Source: Candidatus Rifleibacteriota bacterium (GTDB taxonomy: Bacteria; Muiribacteriota; Ozemobacteria; Ozemobacterales; Ozemobacteraceae). From it: a stretch of 64,000 nucleotides of DNA. The stretch lies in the NCBI GenBank assembly GCA_012517355.1, contig JAAYVD010000086.1, forward strand, positions 62,001 through 126,000, read 5' to 3'. Below the pieces are notes generated by a model, which was not told the DNA's origin, searched no databases, and was given only the letters and a program-made list of their open reading frames with translations. The position numbers were made by a program, and so were the translations under genes. Shown piece after piece: positions 57,801 to 64,000 of this stretch (position 1 is the first letter of the stretch; the number at the start of each line of letters is the position of its first letter).

Positions 57801-60266
57801 GACCTGGTCGGCCAGGATGGGCGGGTGGTGGTTCTCGACGATGGCCCCGGACGGCGGATCGTAGCGCAGGTCGGAGGGCGGGGTGTTGTCGTAGACGAAG
57901 GTCCGGGTGGCGGGGGCGATGGCGGTGTTGCCCGCCTTGTCGATCGGGTTGACGGTCACCGAGTAGGTGCCGTTCAGGGTGAGCTTGGGGAAGGTGAACG
58001 TGATGGTGGTGCTGCCGTTGTTGGTGTAGTTGCCCGCGATGGTGGTGTTGGTGGGGAGGTGGGTCAACGAGAAGACGAAGGGCGGCACGTTGAAATTGAT
58101 GCCGGTGTCGCTGCCGTCGCGGATGACCGCGGTCAACTTGGTGATGTCGCTGGCGACGACGGGCGTGATGCCACCTTCGTTGATGTCGGTGACCTCGTCG
58201 TCAAAACTGACCCGATCGACGGCGGGCTGGTCCTTGTCGACGATGACGATGCGGTAGTTGGTGCGGGCTTCGATGTTGGGGTTGGGCTTGGCCTGGTCGG
58301 CCGCGTAGACCCACAGCTTGTACCGGCCGGCGGCGAGGGTGGTGGTGTCCCAGGGGTAGTTGATGGCCGCCGTCTGTCCGTTGAAGATGGGAACGGTGGT
58401 GGTGGTGATGGCACCCCCCGCGAAGTTCTGGTAGGCGATCTCCACCCAGCCGACCCCTGACAGAGTGTCCTGGGCGGTTCCCTTGAGGTAGATGGTGGTG
58501 GTGTTGCTGGAGATGTAGAGCGTATCCATGCTCTCCATCGTGGTCGTCGGCGGGGCGGTGTCGACCGAGAAGGCGTTGGGCAGGCTCTGCTCGGCCATCG
58601 TGTTGCCCGCCTCGTCCTGGGCCCCGAAAAGGCGCAGGGCGGCGACCCCGTCCCAGGTGCTCGACTGCCCGTTCGGGATGGCGATGTTGGCGATGTAGGT
58701 CCGGGAGGCGGTCCAGGTACCGTTGGTGCTGATGGTTTCGCCGCCGTTGGCGGGCTTCAGGCCGAGGCTCGGCTTCACCGTGGTGTTCATGTCCTCGTTG
58801 AAGTCGATCTGGACCTGGAAGTCACCGACCCCGATGTACGGGGGCGGGGTGATCGGCAGGGGGGTGCTGGCCAGGCTGGCACCCCGCGCCAGTTGGAAGG
58901 TGGCGGGACCGACGGGGACATTGTCCTGGCGGACCTCGATGTTCGCCGAGTAGGCGGAGGAGTTCCCGCCAGGGGCGGCGGAGTCGAAGGTCTGGACGTA
59001 GAAGACGTTTTTCGCGCCGGCCACCAGGGGGACATCGACGAAGGTGAAGGTGCCGTCGGTGTTGGCGCTCACCGTCTGGATGGGGGCCTTGACGGCAGTG
59101 GAACTGGTGAAGAGCTGCACGACGACCGGCAGGGATTTGACCCCGGCGTTCTCGGGGTCGAGAGCCCCGGTTCCGGAGATGTTGATCTTGGTGGCGTTGG
59201 TGGGAGACTTGGGCTGGGTCAGGACCGCGATCTGGGGAGCGGTGAGGTCGATGCTGACCGCGAATTCGCTGGAGGCGGCGGACGGGTTGCCGAGATTGTC
59301 GGTGCCGCGAACATAGTAGCTGTGCCGGCCCTCGGTGATGTTGGGGACGGTGGCGCTCCAGTTCTCCCCGTTGATGGTGGCGTTCGCCGCCGGGGTGGTG
59401 CTGCCGGATTCATAGATGTTCAGAGAGGTCATGCCGGTGGAGATCTTCCCGGTAAAGGTGACATTGGTGTTCTTCGAATTGATCCCGGGAGAGGCGCTGG
59501 CGATGGTGGGGGAACCCGGCCCGTCGACCTTCACGGTGAAGTTGGCCTGACCGGTGCTGGGCTTGCGACCGGATTCGGGAATGGTGTCGTCGTACCCGAT
59601 CGCCTTGATGGTGAAGTTGCCGGCGGGAGCGGCGCTCAGGGTCATCGTATACCGGTACTCAGTGGCGGAGGGGGTGCCGTCGACGGCGGGGGCGGTGCCG
59701 GGGTTGGGCTCGACGGTGACCGTGGGGGCCGCACCAAAGGGCTTGGTGCTGGAGACCCGGAACCGGACCACGTTGTTGGGGGCGTTATTGGAGAAGATCC
59801 CGGTGGAAGAATCGAGGACCACCGAGACGGTAGGGGCGGTGACGTCGATATCGACGCTCTTGTCGCCGTTGGCGGTGCCGGGGGTGGTGGGAGTGACCAC
59901 GGCGGTCTCGAGGACCGACACGCCGAAGGCCTGGCCGTCCCCGCCGCCGAGGGTGGCGCCGGTGATCAGGAGGCTGGCGGTATTTCCGTTGGTGTTGACG
60001 GTTCCCAGCGACGCGCCGCCGGTCTTGTTGAAGGTGGCGGCGAAGGGGGGGGTGTCACCGGTCCAGTTGGCGGTCAGGGTGACCTTGACCCCTTCGTTGA
60101 ATTTCTTCCCGCTCTGGGCGGGGGGTTCGGTGTTGACGGTCATCGAACAGGCCGTGATGGCGGCCTGCAGGGAGCCGGCGCCGGCCATGACCAGGATGAA
60201 CGCCACCAAACCGACCTTCAGCAGGAAGGTCCCGGGAGGGAGGGTCCGCGTGCTTTGTTGCCTCAT
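54882..60266 (-). CDS. Giant Ig-repeat adhesin with FlgD/T9SS-like C-terminal domain
   Basis: A 1794-residue secreted protein. A signal peptide (about 14-34) is followed by many tandem bacterial Ig-like/Big-type domains; recurring edges include VDTAPPTT and VDRTPPAAPTP. One region (about 1150-1260) is FnIII-like, with HYLIQIADDPSF and GTYYWRVAAIE. An SbsA-type Ig signature (IRFSEKMD) is near 1300. The last about 90 residues (QAYPNPATGNAAFITYNLG, then VANGVYIYKFEA) match the FlgD-Ig/T9SS type A sorting fold. AGGAGA is 7 bases before the ATG at 60266. It is likely a cell-surface adhesin or appendage; whether a T9SS-like route exists here is unknown. Confidence 0.88.
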   Translation of the reverse strand: MRQQSTRTLPPGTFLLKVGLVAFILVMAGAGSLQAAITACSMTVNTEPPAQSGKKFNEGVKVTLTANWTGDTPPFAATFNKTGGASLGTVNTNGNTASLLITGATLGGGDGQAFGVSVLETAVVTPTTPGTANGDKSVDIDVTAPTVSVVLDSSTGIFSNNAPNNVVRFRVSSTKPFGAAPTVTVEPNPGTAPAVDGTPSATEYRYTMTLSAAPAGNFTIKAIGYDDTIPESGRKPSTGQANFTVKVDGPGSPTIASASPGINSKNTNVTFTGKISTGMTSLNIYESGSTTPAANATINGENWSATVPNITEGRHSYYVRGTDNLGNPSAASSEFAVSIDLTAPQIAVLTQPKSPTNATKINISGTGALDPENAGVKSLPVVVQLFTSSTAVKAPIQTVSANTDGTFTFVDVPLVAGAKNVFYVQTFDSAAPGGNSSAYSANIEVRQDNVPVGPATFQLARGASLASTPLPITPPPYIGVGDFQVQIDFNEDMNTTVKPSLGLKPANGGETISTNGTWTASRTYIANIAIPNGQSSTWDGVAALRLFGAQDEAGNTMAEQSLPNAFSVDTAPPTTTMESMDTLYISSNTTTIYLKGTAQDTLSGVGWVEIAYQNFAGGAITTTTVPIFNGQTAAINYPWDTTTLAAGRYKLWVYAADQAKPNPNIEARTNYRIVIVDKDQPAVDRVSFDDEVTDINEGGITPVVASDITKLTAVIRDGSDTGINFNVPPFVFSLTHLPTNTTIAGNYTNNGSTTITFTFPKLTLNGTYSVTVNPIDKAGNTAIAPATRTFVYDNTPPSDLRYDPPSGAIVENHHPPILADQVWVFNPSEPNFGLTTSTMEVTYNGNIVGNQVPGASTTALIWDLYGANPHPTDQSGDGRYDITVTPRDAYGNTGVATRSHFFLDTQGPVVVDRYPAQEWFGLAVTSMSMRLSDAPSDISRLTGAPSPGDANWRTGTGSGLNLATSTFRLTTPTTQVGTGTVSGTDTLEISVLNIPTSADGVATLTAQVTAADAVTMAQPNFRDQNASYSYDFYRPEFTFTKPYEGRKYCKKTLAITGGVSDRGTAGNLLVASAAARAAGDPWTPVSCNPALPVKAASYTGTLDISTHSDGNLTLYGTCIDRAGNQSSDSPTGAANLTARTIVVDRTPPAAPTPILPLNGSVSSSRGFRFKWSSVTDGDHYLIQIADDPSFNNVLNHATNASYTEKGQVTAMTEAAFTVPKDGTYYWRVAAIETCEDGYNISAFSTTWRFTADTVKPKVLEVQPTPSTGNKITTGAVTFTIRFSEKMDVTVPITVALTSAGGQMMLVEQTSYKEDTWTGTTVIPKDNSALYDGNATISITSGKDVAGNQMETDSTHLVVINTGPAFEVKLFSNPAHEYELVIVSRSTEALQAPPTCSVSQGGVKVPVTMNFLKEKYYAGSYRINAESPGKAYIDVSGTDLHGMVGRASVEFTVTDLTPETKIALTTSDNKATLTILANTVASNSLLYILPRQAAEPASSPATLAKVLGNKVVGQERAYGSTDLVEILPLEEVGPASVRLTRRIWYSTTVGALKLPVPADKVHVYRQSGKGWVFCGGSLKDGKITAQLGGLGKLALMGDVTAPRLSRFSPGDLDQLEDPRPVFEGTFADPGSGLASSAVTLCIDGMEQPGIFLDDQGSFSWQPVQPLAKGRHLVTVSVTDRAGNQLTKNFAVTAPGPFGIDQLQAYPNPATGNAAFITYNLGQRADEIRLRIYDTAGHKVAEFDTGDFTALTSGKIRWDLCNDDGDRVANGVYIYKFEATRGGQTFKGRGKLAVLR

Positions 60267-60349
60267 ACGGCAGTCTCCTATCTTTGCAAAACGCCTGGAC
60301 ACGAAACGACAGTTTCCTCACCATCTTTTCGGCATGATCGGGGTCAAAC

Positions 60350-60378
60350 TTGACAGGCCCGCCACCCTCTGGCACAAT
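60350..60378 (+). promoter_or_regulatory. Possible sigma-70 promoter for the M30-type gene
   Basis: TTGACA (60350-60355), a 17-base spacer and the weak -10 CACAAT (60373-60378). It overlaps the sigma-54-type element at 60370. Confidence 0.35.
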
Positions 60379-60385
60379 TTCTGCG
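60370..60385 (+). promoter_or_regulatory. Sigma-54-type -24/-12 promoter of the peptidase lipoprotein
   Basis: TGGCACAATTTCTGCG has GG (60371-60372), N10 and GC (60383-60384) with a full TGGCAC at -24 and CTGC in place of TTGC at -12. The start codon is 49 bases downstream. Confidence 0.45.
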
Positions 60386-60433
60386 GAAAACCTCACGAAC
60401 TTCCAGTTCAGGCGGGCACGCCAAAGGATCCCC

Positions 60434-63130
60434 GTGTCACGACATCCCCCCACCGCCAGGGGCGGGCTTTTTGTTCTGTACGTTTTCTCCCTTCTGCTCC
60501 CGTTCCTGTGCGGGTGTGGAGGGGTGAACCCGTCGTCGAGCACGGGCAACGACACGGGCACCGAGGTCAGCCTCGACTGGGGATCGATCACCGGCCGGGT
60601 GACCGCGTCGGGTACCCCCCTGGCCCAGGCCTACATCGAAACCACCACCCGGCAGGCGGTGACCGCGAGCGCCGGAACCTACCTCCTGGGCCCCCTCCCC
60701 GCCGGTGACTACCGGTTGATCGCCCGGGCGGCCGGGCTCCAGTCGCAGGTCCGCACCGGGGTTCGCGTCCGCCCCGGCCTCGTCACCGAGGGGGTCGATT
60801 TCGCCCTGACGACCGGCACCGCCACCGCGGCGGCCGATTTCGAGGTGCTGGCGATCTCCCCCGCCTTCGGCACCGACGGCGAAACGATGACCGTCATCGG
60901 CACCGGTTTCGGCAGCACCCCGGGCCGGGTCACCGTGGCCGACCAGGACGCCCGGATCCTCGACTGGAACTCGAAACTGGACGGCCGGATCGTCGTCCAG
61001 CTGCCGGCCGAGGTCGAGACCGGCCCGGTCAAGGTCATCATCGCCGGCCAACTGTCCCATGAGACCCAGGCGTTGACCTTCACCGCCCGGCCGGTCCTGG
61101 TTGAAGCCCTGCCGCCGAGCGCCAAGCCGGGAGCCACCCTGACTTTGCGCGGGCGCAACTTCAACCTGATCACGGCGTTCAACAAGGTCAGTCTGAACGG
61201 GAAGGCCTGCCAGGTGGTGACCGTCAGTTCCGCCCGCCAGATGACCATCATCCTCCCCGCCGGGGCGACGACAGGGATCCTCCAGATCCGGCTCGAAACG
61301 AACGAGTTCCAGCTCGACGGGTTGTCGACCGCCGTGGTGACCATCCTTCCCGAACTGGTGCACATGGCCCCGAAACGGTCGATCCCCGACGTCACCATCA
61401 CCCTCTACGGGCGCAACTTCACCACCGACAAGTCGGCCGTCAAGGTGTTGCTGGGGGGAAGGAAGACGATCCAGGGGAACGAGATCCTGAGCCTGTCCGA
61501 CACGCGGCTCACCTTCAAGGCCCCCGGCACCGACGTGGTGCCCGCGGGAGAGGCGGTCGAGGTCAGGGTGTCGGTGAACGGGTTCCAGACCGAGAAGGCC
61601 ATCGTCTGGACCGCCTACAACCCCGCCTGGACGACCCTCTCCGCCTATGGCCTGTATGACTTCACGACCGTGTCGACGGGCGGCACCCTCCACCTGCCCT
61701 CCCTCCCCGCCACCGACCGGCTGGCGTTGATCAGCGTGACCTCGGGCGATGCCACGCTCGACCTGGGGGACACCTACAGCTACATCCTGACCTCGGTGCT
61801 CGGAAACAACCGCGCCCCGATCCCCTCGGAGGTCTCTTCCCTGGCCATGGGACGGGCGTCGTTGCCACCTGGCGGCGGCACCGCCTCCGTGTATCGCGAT
61901 GTCGGGCCGCTGCTGCGCCGTTTGTTCCCACCGCCGGCGGGTGGCCAGGTCAGACCGGCCCTGGGAGCGGGGGCCATCCGGCCCGCGATCGCCGACCCGG
62001 CCCCCGCATCGGCCACCTTCTGGCTGGTCGATTTCGTGTCGGGCAACCCTGGCGACCCCACCACCGACGACCTGGCGACCGCGACCCTGGCCGCCACCGG
62101 CACCTATTGCCTGGTCTATCTCGACACGGCGACGGACACCGTGGTCACCGCCTCGGATGCCGAGAAGATCGCGGCCCGGTTCGACGGCATCTACGCCACC
62201 CTGGCCACCGCCTGCTGGGACGGCGTGTCGGTGCCCGCCGAGGGGAACATCGACGCGCAGCCGCGCATCCTGCTGCTGCTGACGCATCAGATCAACCGCG
62301 ACTCCACGAGCGGGCTGAACGTGTTGGGGTATTTCAATCCCCGCGACAAGGTTCCCACGCAGACCCATTCGGCCGGCACCGAGATCCTCTACCTCTGGGA
62401 CCAATGCTACAAGAACAACTTCGACGACTTCTCGGGCATCATGGCGCACGAACTGCAGCACATGATGCACTACAACCAGAAGGGGACGGCCGCGGTCGAC
62501 TGGATCAACGAGGGCCTGTCGGTCTGGGCCCAGCAGGTGGCGGGGTATGGGTTCACGCAGGGCATGCCGACCCCGGTCAGCTACGTCTCGACCTACCTGG
62601 GGACCCCCCACACGGTCTCGCTCAACCACTGGCCCGACGACGCCGGGCTCGAGAACTACGGCATGTCCTACCTGTTCATCGAGTACCTGTTCGAGCGGTG
62701 CGGCGGCTACGTGGCCATCCGGAACCTGGAGAAGAATCAGGGAGAATCAGGCCTCAATGATGTCCAGACAAACGTGCTGCCCCTGGCCGTGCCGCCGACA
62801 GGGGGGGCCCTGGAGCCCTTCTTCCATGACTTCGGCCTGGCGATGTTCCTCGACAACCTGCCGATTCCCGAGACCCTGCCCGGCCACGAACCCACCCGGT
62901 ATGTCTTCCCCAAGATCGATCTGCGCACGACCTTCTCGGGGGTGCGCGGGCTGCACCACCTGACCTTCGACGAGAACCCCGTCCTGGACCAGACCTTCAC
63001 CATGAAGGGGTTCGGCGCCGATGTCCTGGAATACCTCGGGGGCAACGGGGGCGACCTGGAGATCACCCGCAGCATCACCCCGTCGGTGGCCGGGTACAAG
63101 TGCTGGGTCTTGTACTATTCCACGAAATAG
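60434..63130 (+). CDS. Secreted metallopeptidase lipoprotein (M30/hyicolysin-like) with IPT/TIG domains
   Basis: An 898-residue lipoprotein. The GTG at 60434 (AAAGGA 6 bases upstream) gives a signal peptide with lipobox LCGC near residue 27; the longer frame from a TTG at 60350 is rejected because that TTG is part of a TTGACA box. A carboxypeptidase-regulatory-like domain (about 40-120) and IPT/TIG domains (about 130-380) precede the peptidase domain with HELQH (672-676) and WINEGLSVWAQQ about 17-20 residues later, the pattern of M30-type zinc peptidases. It converges with the sigma-54 activator gene and is divergent from the adhesin. Confidence 0.82.
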   Translation: MSRHPPTARGGLFVLYVFSLLLPFLCGCGGVNPSSSTGNDTGTEVSLDWGSITGRVTASGTPLAQAYIETTTRQAVTASAGTYLLGPLPAGDYRLIARAAGLQSQVRTGVRVRPGLVTEGVDFALTTGTATAAADFEVLAISPAFGTDGETMTVIGTGFGSTPGRVTVADQDARILDWNSKLDGRIVVQLPAEVETGPVKVIIAGQLSHETQALTFTARPVLVEALPPSAKPGATLTLRGRNFNLITAFNKVSLNGKACQVVTVSSARQMTIILPAGATTGILQIRLETNEFQLDGLSTAVVTILPELVHMAPKRSIPDVTITLYGRNFTTDKSAVKVLLGGRKTIQGNEILSLSDTRLTFKAPGTDVVPAGEAVEVRVSVNGFQTEKAIVWTAYNPAWTTLSAYGLYDFTTVSTGGTLHLPSLPATDRLALISVTSGDATLDLGDTYSYILTSVLGNNRAPIPSEVSSLAMGRASLPPGGGTASVYRDVGPLLRRLFPPPAGGQVRPALGAGAIRPAIADPAPASATFWLVDFVSGNPGDPTTDDLATATLAATGTYCLVYLDTATDTVVTASDAEKIAARFDGIYATLATACWDGVSVPAEGNIDAQPRILLLLTHQINRDSTSGLNVLGYFNPRDKVPTQTHSAGTEILYLWDQCYKNNFDDFSGIMAHELQHMMHYNQKGTAAVDWINEGLSVWAQQVAGYGFTQGMPTPVSYVSTYLGTPHTVSLNHWPDDAGLENYGMSYLFIEYLFERCGGYVAIRNLEKNQGESGLNDVQTNVLPLAVPPTGGALEPFFHDFGLAMFLDNLPIPETLPGHEPTRYVFPKIDLRTTFSGVRGLHHLTFDENPVLDQTFTMKGFGADVLEYLGGNGGDLEITRSITPSVAGYKCWVLYYSTK

Positions 63131-63139
63131 GGTTGCCGG

Positions 63140-64000
63140 TCAGCCGATCTCGTAGAGCTTCATCTTGTATTGCAGGGTGCCGCGCTTGATGCCCAGGCGG
63201 GTGGCGGCCTGCGACTGGTTGCCCTCGGTGGCCGCCAGGGTGCGCATGATCATCTCCTTCTCGATCATCCCGACCACGGCGTCGAGGGACTTCCCCTTCT
63301 CGATCTCCTCGGCGATCCAGTCGATGCCGGCGGTGGTGCCGGCGGGGGCGAACCCCAGCTGGATCTCCTCGGGGAGGTTGGCGAGGTCGATCAGGCTCCC
63401 CTTGGCGAAGACGGCCGCCCCTTCCAGGATGTTCTGCAGCTGGCGGACGTTGCCGGGCCACTTGAAGTTCTTGAGGGCGGTCATGGCGCGGGGGGCGACC
63501 CCGTCGAGGGGCCGGCCGAGCTTCTGCGAGGCCACCTTGACGAAATGTTCGACGAGGAGGGGGATGTCGTCGACCCGGTCCCGGAGCGGGGGGATGGTGA
63601 CGTTGACGACGTTGACGCGGTAGAAGAGGTCTTCGCGGAACTCCTTTTTGTCGATCAGCTCGCGCAGGTCGCGGTGGGTGGCGGCGATGATGCGCACGTC
63701 GACCTTGATCGGCTCGTTGCCGCCGAGGCGCTCGACCTCTTTCTGCTGGATGGCGCGCAGGACCTTGGCCTGGGTGTTGAGGGCCATGTCGCCGATCTCG
63801 TCGAGGAAGATGGTCCCGCCGTGGGCGACCTCGAACTTGCCGCGCTTGCGGCCGGTCGCCCCGGTGAAGGCCCCCCGCTCGTAGCCGAACAGCTCGCTCT
63901 CGATCAGGTTCTCCGGCAAGGCGGCGCAGTTCAGCTTGACGAAGGGCCCCGAGGCGCGGGGGCCCCGGCGCTGGATGGCCTCGGCCACCAGTTCCTTGCC
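63140..64000 (-). CDS. Sigma-54-dependent transcriptional activator, Fis-type (5' end cut by window)
   Basis: The C-terminal 287 residues of an NtrC-family enhancer-binding protein. The AAA+ part includes the sigma-54-contacting GAFTGA loop (YERGAFTGA), Walker [10 protein letters not shown] and the R-finger region [12 protein letters not shown]. The Walker A residues GETGTGKE are cut: the window edge reads GKELVAEAI. The Fis-type HTH is at the C-terminus ([20 protein letters not shown]). The sensory N-terminus is unseen. It could activate the sigma-54-type promoters at 60.37 kb and 28.56 kb. The stop is 9 bases from that of the convergent peptidase gene. Confidence 0.92.
   Translation of the reverse strand, partial: GKELVAEAIQRRGPRASGPFVKLNCAALPENLIESELFGYERGAFTGATGRKRGKFEVAHGGTIFLDEIGDMALNTQAKVLRAIQQKEVERLGGNEPIKVDVRIIAATHRDLRELIDKKEFREDLFYRVNVVNVTIPPLRDRVDDIPLLVEHFVKVASQKLGRPLDGVAPRAMTALKNFKWPGNVRQLQNILEGAAVFAKGSLIDLANLPEEIQLGFAPAGTTAGIDWIAEEIEKGKSLDAVVGMIEKEMIMRTLAATEGNQSQAATRLGIKRGTLQYKMKLYEIG

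Noticed and set aside
55059..58460. Open frame of 1133 codons on the plus strand
   Set aside because: It is antisense to the Ig-repeat adhesin, low in complexity (Gly/Val/Asp-rich) and lacks initiation signals; an artefact of GC-rich codon use.
60350..60433. TTG start giving a longer M30-type peptidase
   Set aside because: The TTG belongs to a TTGACA box and the GTG at 60434 has a ribosome site and yields a proper lipoprotein signal.

Overview
The window comes from a high-GC, double-membrane bacterium with strongly GC-biased third codon positions. Outer-envelope traits are clear: lipobox lipoproteins, MurJ, MotA/MotB, a PilB-type ATPase, minor pseudopilins and TadE-like pilins. No ribosomal RNA or phylogenetic marker is present, so the phylum is not settled. 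The mix of pilin-like proteins, TPR proteins and large Ig/beta-helix exoproteins recalls uncultured lineages such as Riflebacteria/Ozemobacteria, but that is only a guess. No tRNA, rRNA, CRISPR array or intact transposase gene was seen.

Layout. 0-10.5 kb: the 3' part of a penicillin-binding protein, a short single-AAA+ Clp-like ATPase facing a TPR gene, a PilB-type ATPase with an unusual C-terminal histidine-kinase-like ATPase domain, a periplasmic protein, and an RsuA/RluB-type pseudouridine synthase carrying a repeat-derived in-frame insertion. 10.6-14.3 kb (minus): an operon of a CHASE2 adenylate cyclase, a secreted proline-rich protein and a degenerate cyclase-domain protein. 14.8-16.4 kb: a secreted GH1-like protein lacking both catalytic glutamates. 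16.7-20.0 kb: a five-gene proline/amino-acid dehydrogenase-type complex. 20.2-28.4 kb: a secreted zinc protease with a ComEA-like tail, a glycosyltransferase, two small proteins, a three-gene redox operon (CXXC micro-protein, NapH-like ferredoxin, TlpA-like thioredoxin) and an M48 protease. 28.6-33.1 kb: a molybdenum-hydroxylase operon behind a sigma-54-type promoter, with a histone-H1-like protein gene inside it and a histone-like tail fused to the catalytic subunit.

33.2-45.7 kb: a TPR/HEAT exported protein, a repeat-bearing non-coding stretch, three TadE/TadG-type pilin genes, an 848-residue exported protein of unknown function, and a minor-pseudopilin operon (PilX-, PilV- and PilW-like plus TPR). 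45.9-52.0 kb: an ion-channel protein with RCK domains but no canonical potassium filter, MurJ, an unknown acidic protein and MotAB. 52.0-63.1 kb: cell-surface genes, namely a beta-helix lipoprotein, a TPR lipoprotein, a 1794-residue Ig-repeat adhesin with a FlgD/T9SS-like C-terminal domain, and a divergent IPT-domain metallopeptidase lipoprotein. The window ends inside a sigma-54 activator gene; two sigma-54-type promoters (28.56 kb and 60.37 kb) make that regulator relevant to the window.

Two repeat families stand out. One is a GC-rich hairpin element present between genes and also inside coding sequence, recalling Rickettsia palindromic elements. The other is a cassette of about 138 bp, present at 1.2 kb and 35.4 kb in opposite orientation, that carries a conserved 22-codon open frame.
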